Shown piece by piece: positions 1-11,644 of a stretch of DNA of 64,000 nucleotides. The translations under genes and the position numbers were made by a program. Each line of letters starts with the position of its first letter. Positions within the stretch are counted from its first letter, which is position 1. The notes under the pieces are model-generated. The model searched no databases. It was not told the DNA's origin and saw only the letters and a program-made list of their open reading frames with translations. The stretch covers positions 22,167,874-22,231,873 of the forward strand of contig NC_021671.1 of assembly GCF_000247815.1 (NCBI RefSeq), read 5' to 3'. This DNA is from Ficedula albicollis (Eukaryota; Chordata; Aves; Passeriformes; Muscicapidae).

Positions 1-2898
1 AGTGAATTAATTTTATGAAAGTGTGATGGACTAAACTGTTTCAAAATGATCATTATAACCACTGCATATAGCTATCCTTAATCTATATTTTGAATATATC
101 TTTATTTAACCAGGATGAAAAAAGCTGCCTAAAATCCCTTTTGACGTAGAACATAACAAGATAGCAATCCCTGCAAAACTCATAATTCTCAGGGAAATTG
201 TTAACCAATTATAAACATAACACAAAATATCAATGGCCATGATGTATTTTAAACACAATTATGATAATAAAGTAAAATCAAATATGTGCAAGCAGTAGCA
301 ATTACTAGTGCATATCATTAAGCCATCTGCTAATTAATCCTAAGCAATAATATGGTTTATTTAATAAGTTTCAGCATTTCCCTTTGAAGATGTCTACAGA
401 AAAATAAGTGGTTTATGTCTGGTGAAGCAGGAAATGATTCTATGAGACTAGAGTTTGTAATAACTTGGAACGCCTCAGATGTTTTTATTTAATTGTTGCC
501 ACTACTACAACAATTTTAAATATTACCAGGCTGCTTGAGCAAAACCTGCAAGAATAGGAGTGTGAGAGCTGCTTTTGAGTAGAAAGCAGTTCACAACAGC
601 CAACAAATTGATCACAGAGGAGGCCATCTCAAAGGCCTGAAATTATAGGAGAACTTCGTATCAATTTCATGAGACTGCCTATGGGATGGGAACACTCAGT
701 ACCTCAAGACATAAACTCATTTCCTGTTGCTACCAAATTCAGTAAATTTAAGTAATTGTTCCATCTGGCTAAATATCTCATAGTTAGTGTCTGGTATTCT
801 AAGCATCAAACCTTTTTCTCTGTCATCCTAAAATTTGCTGCTACACATATAGAATATGTTTTGTTCCTCTTCTCTCATGTGAACATCTACTACCAGAGCC
901 AATCTACTATCATTTTCCTTATTCCCTCTGTGGAAAAGTCCATTCTGCCAAGTGTAAAGGACTATTAAAGGACTATCCTCCCATAACGAAATAAAATATT
1001 TAAAGTTTATTATAAGCACAGCACTCCCTAAAGATTTAGAAAATATTCTTTAAACTGCACATAATACATCTAGTGCCAAGCCTTTTGACACAGCTTCATT
1101 TTCTTAAAGAAGGAAAGATGTTGCAATTTAGTGCTTTATGAATTTTGTAGTGTTTGAACAGCTACTTCAATAAATGCTAAATTAGCAATATTTGTTTTAA
1201 AAAGGGACAGCTTGTGCAAACCTTAGAGAGATGGAGGATTAAGTGATACTTTCATCAATCAAGATGACATTGCTTTTCTGGAGAAGGAAAGGGGGGCTGT
1301 GGGAAGGCAACGGGGGGAACAATCAACTTCCATTTCTCTTGAAGGAAGTACTACAGGGATTTATCAACTGGCAAGTCAAATGCAGAAAATGTCATCTGAT
1401 AAAAGGCTGTGGTCTGATCCATCAAATCCTCTGAAACTCTGCTGAAGAAAGTACTGTGCAAAGAGAATAATTTCTGATTTAAACCACTGTATGGGTAGAA
1501 AGATTTCATATGGATTTTATCTGACAGTAAGATTAAATCAGCTCAGTTAAAAACAGAAAAGAAGCACTTGAGTTTTCGTGGTCCTTAACTTTTTCAAATA
1601 AAGGAAAAACATGACCTTGCCTGTCTTATTCATTTGCACCAGAGAGCTAGAACAGTCCTGTAAATCTAAAGTAAGGAGGATTTACAGTACAAAGGGAGCT
1701 GACTTTTCATGGCTCATAGTAACACATCCTGCTGCTGCTGCCCGAAGGGGAAGGTTGTAGTGACCAGCTTGTTATTTGTTTCTGACAGCTCTGTGAGGTG
1801 CATTGCTCCTCTCTGTAAATGAGTCCCTCTTTTGTTTTTAATCCCAGCCCAACTGATTTGATCACTGGCATAAGGCAGCCCTGAGAGTGGTGGCCTGGCC
1901 TGTGGCATCAGACTGAGCAGAGCTAGGCTGTGCCCAGTGACCAGCTCACAGACCTTGCACAAAACTGACAGGACTCTTGGACTCATCTCACCCTCCTCAG
2001 TGTCCTTGCAACAGTTAGCAATGCACTGAGACTAACATGCAAGTCTCCTCTAGGTGCACAAGCCAGCAAAGGGGGTAAAGGGAACATCATCCAAGCCATG
2101 TCCACAGTGGGTGGCAACCTGGAGACAGTTCCTAGCTGGGTTTGCAGGACCTGCCTCTCTGTGCCTCCACCCAGCTGCCTGCCTGCTCCCTCATTCCTCT
2201 CCAGGCAATGAGCCACCTCCTGTAGCAGGCAGAGATATTGCACAGCTCTGCCCAGAGTGGGACAGCCACTCCATGCCAGATTTCCCCTCTTCTGCTTTGC
2301 CAGTGAATTGTGTTAATCCACTTCTATTTCACTCCTGTCTCAGGAGATGAACTGCACTGTCATGCACATGACTTAAACAGCATTATGTATATTTATTCTT
2401 ATTATTTAAACACCACCTCTCTTGAATCCTTCATAGTTATGTAAAGCCATCTTTATCAAAAAGTAGAAGATAATACAAATGCCAAATGAGCTCACTACAG
2501 AAGAGTCAACGTAAGCTGGCAATTACAGCAGAAAAAAGAATGCTTTATACAAATATAAGGAAAAGCATTTTCCTATGTGTGTCTAATAATAACATAAAAA
2601 GTTATCTCTGTCATTTGATGTCTCAGACAAAATAAATAACATCATTAAAAATATTATTTTACTGCTGTCTGGGACATAAAAAGACATCAGCTTCCACAGC
2701 TCCTAAGGAAATCAAACAGTACATTTTTAAACTGCAGGTTACTAGTATAAAACAAAATATTGCCATTGGCACTTTATGCAATTCAAAGAAAAAGATTTCT
2801 TTTTCAGTAAATAAATCCAAAATAGACAAAATAATAAATGCAGCTACAATATGTTCATAGTTCTTCATGGCAAAAAACTACAAAGACAGACTCACATA
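1..2898. other. AT-rich unique sequence, no gene seen
   Basis: No exon, RNA gene or transposon was recognised. About 1680-2350 is richer in G and C than its surroundings and has overlapping open frames of 86-98 codons on both strands (1714-1986 minus, 1983-2243 minus, 2054-2350 plus). None shows a domain, and opposite-strand overlap of this kind is expected by chance where stop codons are rarer. The rest has the composition of avian intergenic or intronic DNA. Confidence 0.6.
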
Positions 2899-2899
2899 A

Positions 2900-2951
<52 letters not shown>

Positions 2952-2953
2952 AG
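2899..2953. repeat. Compound microsatellite (CT)n-(TA)n-(TATG)n
   Basis: About ten CT units run directly into about ten TA units and then a few TATG/TATA units, with no interruptions. This is a typical compound simple repeat. It lies about 100 bp from the 3' end of the CR1 element that follows. Confidence 0.95.
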
Positions 2954-3410
2954 GAACTTTGGTAAGATTTTCATGCTGTTGAAGGATTATTTGAGGAGGT
3001 GAAGTAAAGGAAAATCTAGTGTGTTATTCTGACTTGAAAGCATGCAAGCTTGATAGTCCAACCTATGACCAAACAGCACCTTGTCAACTGGAATTAAGTG
3101 CCACATCCAATCTTTTCATAAACACTTCCAGGAAAGATAACTCCACCACTTCACTGGGCAGCACATTCCAATGCCCAATCATCTTTTTTGTGAAGAATTT
3201 CCTAGGTCCAACTTAAACCTCTCCTGGTGCAGTTTGTGTCCTCTTGTTCTGTCCCTACCTGTCTGGGAGAAGAGGCTGACCCTCACCTGGCTGCCATCTC
3301 CTTTCACAGAGTTGTAGAGAGTGATAAGGTCTCCCCTGAGCCTCGTGCTGTCCGGGCTGAACACCCCCAGCTCCCTCAGCCACTCCTCACAGGATTTCTG
3401 CTCCAGATCC

Positions 3411-3508
3411 TTCACCAGCCTTGTTGCCCTTCTCTGGACAAGCTCCAGCAGTTCAAAATGCCTCACCAGCCTTGTTGCCTCCTCTGGACACGCTCAAGAG
3501 TCTCAATG
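3411..3508. repeat. Degenerate about 50-bp direct duplication inside CR1
   Basis: A segment containing TCACCAGCCTTGTTGCC occurs at 3411-3460 and again at 3461-3508. The copies differ at several positions and in length by two bases. This is clearly more divergence than in the other duplications of the window, so it is an older event. Confidence 0.75.
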
Positions 3509-4415
3509 TCCCTCCTAAACTGAGGGCCCAGAGCTGGACACAGCACTCAAGGTGCAGCCTCACCAGTGCTGAGTACAGGGAAGAATGCCCTCCCTGCTCC
3601 TGCTGGCCACACTGCTCCTGACACAGACCGGGGGCCATTGGCCTTCTTGGCCACCAGGGCACACTGCTGGCTCATGTTCAGCCAGCTGTCAGTCAGTAGC
3701 CCCAGGTCCCTTTCTGCCTGGGCACTGTCCAGCCACACTGTCCTCAGTCTGTAACACTGCAGGGGGTTATTGTGGCTAAAATGCAGGATATGGCACTTGG
3801 AGTTGTTAAACCTGATATTGTTGGACTCAGTTCATAAACACAGCCTGTTCAACCCCTCTGCAGAGCCCTCCAGCAGACCAAGACTTGCACCCAATTTGAT
3901 ATCATCTGCAAATTTGTTAATGGTACACTCAATCCCTTCATCCAGATCATCAAAAAAGGTGTTAAACAGGACTGGCCCCAGCACAGACCCCTGACCCCCA
4001 GCTGGATGCAGCACCATTCACCACTCTCTGGGCCTGGCCATCCAGCCAGTTCCTAACCCAGCACAGAGTGCTCCTGTCCAAGCCATGGGCTGCAGCTTTC
4101 CAGGAGTTTGCTGTGGCAGACAGTGTCAAAGGCCTTGCTGAAATCCAGGTACACAACATCCACAGCCTTTCCTGCATCTCCCAGGTGGGTCACTTGGTCA
4201 TAAAAGGAGATCAGGTTGGTCAAACACGACCTGCCCCTCCTAACCCCACGCTGGCTGGGTCTGATACCCTGGCCATCCTGTAAGTGCTGCCTGATTGCAC
4301 TCAGTTTGATCTGTTTCATAACTCTGCTGTGCACTGTGGTCAGGCTGACAGACCTGTACTTTCTCAGATTCTCCTTCCCACCCTCTGACAGATGATTGCT
4401 CCATTGGCCACCTTC

Positions 4416-4553
4416 CAGTCATCTGGGATTTCCTCAGCCAGCCAGGACTGATGATAAATCATGGAGAGTAGCTTGCTGAGCTCTCAGTCATCTGGGATTT
4501 CCTCAGCCAGCCAGGACTGATGATAAATCATGGAGAGCAGCTTGCTGAGCTCT
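4416..4553. repeat. 69-bp tandem duplication inside CR1 ORF2 remnant
   Basis: Copy 1 is 4416-4484 and copy 2 is 4485-4553, differing by one base (GAGTAGC versus GAGCAGC). The unit is 23 codons, but the junction creates a stop in the ORF2 reading frame on the minus strand. The near-identity shows that the duplication is much younger than the CR1 insertion, which is itself decayed. Confidence 0.95.
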
Positions 4554-4885
4554 TCTGCCAGCTCCCTCATCACCCTGGGATGGATTCCACCTGGTCCCGT
4601 AGAGTTGTGAGCACCTAAATGACTCAGCTGGTCTCTAACTGCTTCCTCCTGGATTACAGGGGGGCTGTTCTGCTGCCTGACACCATCTATTAGCTGAGGA
4701 GGCCAAGCTGTCCTTGAAACCTCTTGTTGACAGGAAAAGAAGGTGTTAAGTACATCAGCTTCTCCTTTGTCTTTGGTGACTGTATTCCCCACCATGTCCA
4801 ATAAAAAATGGAGGTTTTCCTTGTCCCTCCTTTTGCTATTAATGCATTTATCAAAACATTATTTATTCTCATTTTCAGAAGTGAT

Positions 4886-6761
4886 TATGCCTATCCAAGG
4901 CTTCCATTCATCTCCTGGATCACTCATTGGTTTCTGTATTTGCATCTGTGGTAACTACCTTAGACAAGTGAGATACAATGTGGTGTCAGCCAGTCTCCAA
5001 AGTAAATCTATGGATAAATAAGTGTTTTGGTTTCTTGGTTCTGTAATGGGTGTAAGCATGTCTAAGAGTCTAATCTTCATTTTCCACAGTAGCTCAAAAG
5101 AAATCTTGAAAACAATGAAGACATTTTTGGGGAGCTGTATCTCTGCAGTAGGGACAAGCTTATGCTCAAATCTGGATTTAGAGCCTCAAAAATTTGGGTT
5201 GAAGTCTTGTGAGAAGGTTTTACATGTTCCAAGACAGAAATAAACTTGAGAATTTGGCTTTGGTGCCAAGGCCTGCTCAGAGGTGGAAGGGAATGGACTC
5301 TCTCTGGATTTAACTGTTCACAGAGATAGAATAACTATGAAAGAAGCTGTCATGCCTCCCTTCATCTGTCTCTGTCCTCATTTTTCCTTCATTTCTCTTC
5401 CACTTTTAAAACATAATGATGGACAATTGCTTTTTTCCCTCCAAATTTCCAATTGAGCCAAATACACAGACAAATTTATATGCAAATCAGTTATATAAAA
5501 ATGCTCTGTATTATCTAAAAACCTTATCAGAAATGAAGCATTTATGCCTCAGCAGGTAACAGACAAATATTCCAGTGATTTTTGTATTTTGTCTGAAGTG
5601 AATTATGAAGAATTGTTGAGGGTGAGAAATGACCTTTAAGCCCATTAAGTACATTAGAGGCTGATTGTTGCATAACCTTCCAGGATGGCAACTAATTGCT
5701 TCCAAGGCAACCCTGGCACTTCTGATTTTTTTTTTGTTGTTGTTGTTATCACTAATCTAGTCATTTACAAGTTTCTTATTATTTGATTAAAAATTTTGTT
5801 CCCTTTTTCAATTAACATTCTTTTTTCATGTTCCATGTTTCTGCTTTAGTCCCATCACCCACACTATGATTAAAGATGATGCATTACCAACATTAACTTA
5901 TCATACACCATTTAACATTCAGGGTATTTTTTTCCTTTTTTTATATGTCTTTTCCCTTTCTTCTTCGTTTTTTGTTAAATTACACATGAATTTTCAATCT
6001 GGCCTTTTGTTTCTCTAAAACAACCAAACAAAATTTATGGTCTATCAATTATTTTCTTTGAATGCTGCATTATTACCACTTACACTGAAAATATAGGAAC
6101 AGAAACCAGCTTTAAAAAGATTTTGTGCTTGTTGGAAAGAAGTTGGTGTGCATTATACAAATAGACAATTTACTTCATTTTTAAAGTAATGGTTTATTTC
6201 CTCATTTTTGCATGAACTTTTAACTCCCTATAAGAAAAGTGGAAATTCATGTCTGTTAAATTCAGTGTGATCTATCTGCTTAGAGGTATTTTGTAGCTCT
6301 CTGGTGTTACCCCAGGGGGCGGAGGCACTCTGGATTTTGGGTGAGCTGGGAGAGAAAGGGAAAGCATAAACTGTGGGTAATTGGTAAACTATGCTGGCAC
6401 CATGAAGTGCTTCTCAGGGCATAATAGAGGAAAGGTAAACCAAGTTTTTTTTCAGTGCTGATGGAAAAAACTCTGCTGCCACCATCCTGATGCACCAGCA
6501 TTTCTGTGGAAGGAAGAACCAAGGTTTCTCTCCTTTCTTGCAAGCTGGGACGTGACTGGCACAAGAATCCCTCTCCTACATTGAGTATTACCATATTCTG
6601 CCTGTATCCACGAAAAAAACTGTGGGTGCTATTTGAGCAGGAAAGCATTGCTTAGCATAAATGAATTTATAATTCCTTCTTGACTGAGCTTGGGGAAACA
6701 TGATAGAAGACAGCTCTGAAACAGCTTATAAGAGCTAATTCAGAAAGAGTCACCAGTATAG
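4886..6761. other. AT-rich sequence without recognisable genes
   Basis: Contains several T-rich stretches, including a T9 run followed by (GTT)n at about 5727-5748. A 113-codon minus-strand open frame lies at 6307-6648 in a slightly GC-richer patch. It has no recognisable domain and no splice context, and I do not call it a gene. Confidence 0.55.
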
Positions 6762-7140
6762 CACACTGTTAACCGAATTTTGGCTATGAAGACAAGGGCA
6801 AAACAATGGAATTAATATTTAAAGACGCCTGAATGAAAAGGAAGTATACTCCATGAGTCTTTACAAAGCATAAATGCCTACAGCTTACCTGCCGCCTGAA
6901 TGAAAAGGAAGTATACTCCATGAGCCTTTACAAAGCATAAAGGCCTACAGCTTACCTGTGAATTTTGGCTATGAAGACAAGGGCAAAACAATGGAATTAA
7001 TATTTAAAGGCACACTGTTAACCGAATTTTGGCTATGAAGACAAGGGCAAAACAACAGAATTAATATTTAAAAACGCCTGAATGAAAAGGAAGTATACTC
7101 CATGAGTCTTTACAAAGCATAAATGCCTACAGCTTACCTG
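6762..7140. repeat. Mosaic of two short modules in order A-B-B-A-A-B
   Basis: Module A (about 51-63 bp, containing TTTTGGCTATGAAGACAAGG) occurs at 6762-6824, 6960-7010 and 7011-7072. Module B (about 67 bp, containing AAAGGAAGTATACTCCATGA) occurs at 6825-6891, 6892-6959 and 7073-7140. The first and last B copies match. The middle B carries two private differences (GAGCCT and AAAGGCCT), the middle A copy lacks about 12 bp at its left end, and the third A has CAACAG instead of CAATGG. The order needs at least two overlapping duplication or rearrangement steps. Confidence 0.95.
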
Positions 7141-7369
7141 CAGAGAAGAAGAGATCTCCAAAACCACTTGCTATTAGAGCTGCAGGTTCTGTAAATCTCT
7201 AGAGATACTGTAAATTTTATCTGAACTCGTAAATATCAATTTTACTCCCATTCCACTGGGAACTAGTAACTCTGATTTGAGATGTCTATGTCAGATCCTT
7301 GATTAAGGAATAGTAACACATGGAAAAGAGAACTTTTTGATGTGATTACAAGCTGCTATGTTTGTACCC

Positions 7370-8310
7370 TTTGGAACTGGTGCAGTAGGTGGACCCTGGT
7401 TGGATGCCAGACATCCATCCAAGCCTCTTTGTGATTCCCCTCAGCAGCTGGACAGGGGAGTGAAAAACAGCAAAGGGTTCAGGGGCTGAGACAAGAACTG
7501 AAAGAGATCACTCATCAAATACTGTCACAAGCAAATAGATTCAAATTAGAGAGATTAATTGAATTTATTACCAACAAAATCAGAGTTGGGTAATGGGAAG
7601 TAAAATAAAATTTTAAAAACACCTTCCCACCATTTCTTCTTCCTTTTCAGCTCTCCCTCCTCCTCCAGCAGCACAGGGAGACAGGAATCAGGGTTACAAT
7701 CAATTCATTACAGGTTGTTTCTTCCATTCTTTGGTAAAGAAGTCCTTCCCCTTCTCCAGTGTAGGGTCCCTCCCATGGGAAAGAGTTCTCCACAAACTTC
7801 TCCAATATGTGCACATGCCACAGCAGCAGTTCTCCCCAAACTACTCCAACGTGGGTCACTCTTTCATGGAGTGCAGTCCTTCAAGAACAGTCTGCTCCAG
7901 TGTGGGGCCACCATGGGATCACAGGTCCTACCAGGAAACCTGCTCCATTGTGGGCTCCTCTGCCCATGGATCTGTGGATCCCTGTCAGGACTCTGTTTTT
8001 CAGCATGGGCCTCCCACAGGGTCACAGCTTCTTTCAGGCCTCCACCTGCTCTGGCATGGCTGCAGGGCTCAGGTGTTTCACCATGGGCTTCACCACAGGC
8101 TGCAGAGGAATCTCAGCTTTGGCACCTGCAGCACCTCCTGCCCCTCCTTCTCCACTGACCTGATGTCTGCAGAGCTGTTCCTCTCACGTGTTCTCACTCC
8201 TCTGTTCCCTGGCTGCAATTACATATGCAACATTACTTTTTTTTTTTTTTTTCTCCTTAAATATGTTATCACAGAGGATTTCTGACCATTTCACCACCAT
8301 TTCTGACAAT
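7370..8310. mobile_element. LTR-like avian interspersed repeat
   Basis: The run from GGACCCTGGTTGGATGCCAG through GAATTTATTACCAACAAAATC, the GC-rich imperfect repeats and the closing AAATATGTTATCACAGAGG resembles a high-copy LTR-type repeat that I recognise from bird genomes. The family name and orientation are uncertain. No retroviral coding sequence flanks it, so it would be a solo LTR or fragment. Several open frames of 100-184 codons across 7715-8285 exist on both strands. They are a by-product of its G+C content and are not called as genes. Confidence 0.6.
7750..8145. repeat. Degenerate about 45-50 bp internal repeats of the LTR-like element
   Basis: The phrase CTCCA-N-TGTGGG or a close variant (CTCCAGTGTAGGG, CTCCAACGTGGG, CTCCAGTGTGGG, CTCCATTGTGGG) recurs every 45-50 bases. 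It is followed by CCATGGG-like and TCAAGAACAG-like phrases. The units are too diverged to be recent and look like an ancestral property of the element. Confidence 0.7.
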
Positions 8311-8324
8311 TGATCTCTAAAGTT

Positions 8325-8622
8325 GTCTGAGCAGAGGCATGGAAAGCCAGGTGCTGATCTCTTCTCCTTGGAATCCAGTGACAGGACACTGGATGGGGAT
8401 GCTCCTAAGTGGCAGCAGAGGAAGTTTAGACTGGACATTAGGAAGCATTTCTTTACCAAGAGGATGATTGATGCCCCAAGCCTGACAGTGTCTAGGAAGC
8501 ATTTGGATGATGCCCTTAACAACCACCTTTAACTTCTGGTCAGCCTTGAATTGTTCAGGCAGTTGGACTAGTGATAATTGTAGGTCCTTTCCCACTAAAA
8601 TATTCTGTTCTAGTCTATTTAT
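8325..8622 (+). mobile_element. CR1 LINE 3' fragment
   Basis: The plus strand encodes the last part of the CR1 polymerase (FRLDIRKHFFTKR followed by a PSL-type tail within 8323-8532). It is followed by a short 3' UTR ending in GGTCCTTTCCCACTAAAATATTCTG, a decayed form of the usual CR1 end. Only about 300 bp survive, so this is a heavily 5'-truncated dead copy. It starts within about 15 bp of the LTR-like repeat on its left. Confidence 0.85.
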
Positions 8623-9689
8623 CCAGAAGGAATATAATAAGCTCTGAAGAGGCATTGGTTAAAAAACACCAGTTATGACTGAGGACACATTTAAACTGAA
8701 GTGTTTGACATGGAATCTGAAGCAATTCTGACCTGCTTTGCTCTCAAATGCCCTTGTGGGCCATTGCCAGTTAAATTAGGATTCTTAGCCTGGTCCTTGT
8801 ACAGCATTTCTTACCGTCTGACTTTGGAATTTGACTCAGTCTCATTTCAATATTTATTTTTGTGAGTTCATGCAAAGGTTTTATCATGGCCAGGATATGA
8901 TAACTAATAAGCTTTGAAACAGGGCTTGTTTTCCTAAGAATTGCAGTCTCAATGCCCAGATGTTCTGAGAATCCTACAGTTTGGACACAATGTATCATAA
9001 GAAATTAAGTTTTCTGAAGCACATTTAGTTAAATCTCAATGTTGGCAAAAAAAAAACAACCCTGCGTATTCAGCTCTGTGACTAGATATTTTCTACTGGG
9101 ACACATAATTCTCCTAAAGCAAGAAAGCCCTGCAGTTTTGTGGCACACTAAGCTGCTATGCCTAGCCTCCCCCTAAAGCAACACTTCACCACAAAAATAG
9201 AGTTAATATATATCCTACCAAATCAACTAGTCAAAAAGAGGATCTCATTTCCTCACTGGAGCGAGAGCAAACTTGACAGTTTTCTTCTACAGCATCTGTC
9301 ATAATTCCTCTCTATATTCTCACTCTCTAAACCCAAAACATTTAAAATAGAAAAGTCTTTTATGATATTTTCTAGATATATGTTTGGGCATAGTAGGTGT
9401 GAGTGCTTAAAAAGCATGACTCATATAAAAATGATATTTCTTGTACGACATCCAGCAACAATATAAGACTGAGATGAGAATGAAAATAATTACCTAAATA
9501 AGTGCTGCAGGGGGAGTGTTAAAAGGAATATTTACCACCATTTAGGGAACTTCAGCAAGACTAAAATAAGTCACAAAAGTCTAAGGAAGCCTCTCATATC
9601 TTGAAATGTGCTGTTTGTGAAGAACAGAGTTCACAAGACCAGAGGCATATTTCAGTCTCTCTGAGCATACCTCTTCCATGTGGTAACAT
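8623..9689. other. AT-rich sequence, nothing recognised
   Basis: No repeats, exons or RNA motifs were recognised. The longest open frame (75 codons, minus, 8771-8998) has no domain. Confidence 0.55.
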
Positions 9690-10420
9690 TAAATTCCACA
9701 TGCTGGCTTGGTTTTGCGTCTTCATTAAATTATTTTGTAAACCTTTCATGTTCTCCAAGTATCGACTTTAAAAATCCTCTCGCTTTTGTCATCTATAAAT
9801 TTTGATGCACTCCACATCAAATCAATTTCTAAATCACTAATATAAATGTTAAATAGAAAATAGCTCCAGGCAACCTCATCTGTCATATTCTGCCAGGAGA
9901 ATCCTTTATCATTTATTACGATCCTTCAGGGGCCCACTTACTACCTATTATTAATCCATTTTCCCTGACCAGTCTTCATGCCTCCCTCATGAGTTTTCTT
10001 ACTAGTTTCTTATGATCCATATTTGGAAAAGTGCTGCTAATATAAATGCAAATTCACCTCACACTGTTAACCTGTTAACCATAGAAGATAAAGATCACAT
10101 TTTTCTCTATGCTATGTTTCTAGTTTCATGCTGACACCAGCTAACAACTCTTTGCCTTCAAATACTGTAGCACATTCCCTAAGTATGAAGATGTTATCCC
10201 AGCTTAGATAATATTAAACATTGGCACCATCTACTCTCTTAGCCTTTGCCAAAATGACAGTTGGTCCTCTAGTTTTTGCTAACAGGATGGTTTCTTGTGA
10301 TTCAAAATGGAAGACATCTCTTAGGCAGCACAAATAATTCCTTCTCTAAATCAAAAAAATCTAAATCAATAAAAAAAAATAAAATTCAAAATCAATAAAA
10401 CTGATTTCACCTTTCATGGT
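9690..10420 (-). mobile_element. Probable ancient CR1/L3-like LINE relic
   Basis: Several phrases fit, in order, an old reverse-oriented CR1/L3-type polymerase region. These are GTCATCTATAAATTTTGATG, then CTAAATCACTAATATAAATG and TTAAATAGAAAATAGCTCC (about 9789-9866), and much later AAACATTGGCACCATC with TTAGCCTTTGCCAAAATGAC (about 10214-10260). On the minus strand these correspond to the FADD-box region on the left and an upstream part on the right. Divergence is high and no frame is open. The call rests on recalled consensus and would need an alignment. Confidence 0.45.
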
Positions 10421-11644
10421 TCTCAGCTGCATCATACTTTCTCCCTTGTTGCATATGCTGCTTACACCATGATGTTCCAGGTGACAATAAGGATCAGCTA
10501 ACTGTTCTCCTCTTTCAATAACTGCACAGATCAGGCATGTAAAGTAGGTGTTTTATTATCCTGCTGTTATCCCATCTCCACAAAATGATTGCTTTATTAT
10601 TTTGGCAGGAAATTGTAGTCCTTGCCTCACAAATACTAATTTATCTTACATCTTCTGTTAGTTATGTTGGCTTTCAATGTCTACAAGAGCACTGTGTAGA
10701 GACTGAAAACAATAGCTGTATCAACTGCTTTGGAATGTTCAGGAATTCATTTTCCAGTTCTAAATTAAGGCAGAATAAAGATTTTACTCTTGTTACTGAA
10801 GCAAGGGCCTTAGCTAAGGTTAAGGTGGAGTTGCACAGATATGGAGGTGTTTGTTTGGTTTGGAGTGAGAAAAGGGGGACAGGTGGCAGCTGGAAAAAGT
10901 TGTCCCTACAAGATCTGCTGAGGTGGATTTCTCTCTGGGACAGGGAAGCAGCAATCAGTTGCAGCATGCCAAGTGTTACACAGACAGACAGCCTGGGCTG
11001 CAACACTGCATCAGCTGTGGGGAGAAAGGGAGACAAGCTTTGTGCAGGTGCAAGAACAGGAGGTCTTCCCAAGGACTGAAGAAAAGGTGTGTTTTTTCCT
11101 TCAGGAACATGGGAGGCTTTCTTGGGGTTCAGGTAGCTCAAGACTCAAGGGGCAGCTGAGTAACAGACCACTCCTGGGTGATGTGGCCCCTGAAATAGGG
11201 AAGGCAAGGGCTAAATGCACAACCCTCCTCTGTCCAAATCTGACAAGGATAAGAAGAATTTTCCATTGTCAGTGAATGTGCATACACTCTACTCCTTCCC
11301 TCTTCCTCTTCCTATATATATAATTACAGTACCTCCTTCTGGTACTATAACATATGCCTATTTGAAGTATAGTGCAGCTGTTATTTTAAGAAGAAAAGCT
11401 GTTTAATTGGGTAATTAAACAGAATATTGTTTCTGCCACTCATAAAAGCTTTTTTAATATTTGAGGGAAATGAAGGCAAGTCACGATACATGTAATCTCC
11501 AGCTAAAGTTGTGCATACTTATTCTCTACCAAGAATTACTGGCTAATTTTTCAAGAACTTATTGAAATCTCATGAGTTAACTGTTTTCTTGTGAAGGGAG
11601 GCTGGGAATTTGGGCATTATGCTTGGCTAAGAAAGCAGAATCTT
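10421..11644. other. Unassigned sequence with GC-richer patch
   Basis: About 10790-11220 is GC-richer and has open frames in several registers, the longest being 164 codons plus (10585-11079) and 155 codons minus (10674-11141). One plus frame (about 10923-11100) contains a cysteine cluster CISCGEKG that loosely resembles a retroviral zinc knuckle, but the spacing and histidine are wrong. No gene is called. Confidence 0.5.

Larger units (their letters stand above)
3179..4840 (-). pseudogene. CR1 ORF2 remnant (reverse transcriptase and C-terminal tail)
   Basis: Reading right to left, the minus strand shows a pre-RT segment (4484-4840). Next comes an RT segment with LDFSKAFDTV, the first catalytic aspartate block, at 4119-4148. 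Then comes [11 protein letters not shown] followed by the FADD box at 3901-3912, the second catalytic block. Last is the C-terminal tail with the RLRGDLITLY-type motif within 3179-3466. In CR1 the product is an endonuclease/reverse transcriptase that copies the element into the genome by target-primed reverse transcription. Here the pieces lie in different frames separated by stops, and the endonuclease part is absent, so no functional protein can be made. Confidence 0.9.
3048..4885 (-). mobile_element. CR1-type LINE retrotransposon, 5'-truncated
   Basis: This is an autonomous-type LINE read from right to left. The left end (from about 3048) resembles the CR1 3' region known from bird genomes. 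Rightwards, the minus strand gives the C-terminal tail of the polymerase, then reverse-transcriptase motifs, then the linker upstream of the RT domain. The open frames are broken by stops and shifts, so the copy is dead. The element stops in the region before RT, leaving no endonuclease domain or 5' UTR, which is the usual CR1 5' truncation. No clear terminal octamer repeat or target-site duplication was seen at the 3' end. The boundaries are good to about 20 bp. The element carries two internal duplications, listed separately. Family assignment rests on recalled CR1 consensus features. Confidence 0.9.

Noticed and set aside
1714..2350. Overlapping 86-98 codon frames on both strands
   Set aside because: Opposite-strand overlap in a GC-richer patch without any domain or splice context.
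7715..8285. 147- and 184-codon plus-strand open frames
   Set aside because: They lie in the GC-rich LTR-like repeat, overlap other frames on both strands, and show no domain.
10923..11100. Retroviral nucleocapsid-like zinc knuckle (CISCGEKG cluster)
   Set aside because: The histidine is missing and the spacing to the last cysteine does not fit CX2CX4HX4C. Neighbouring frames show nothing retroviral.
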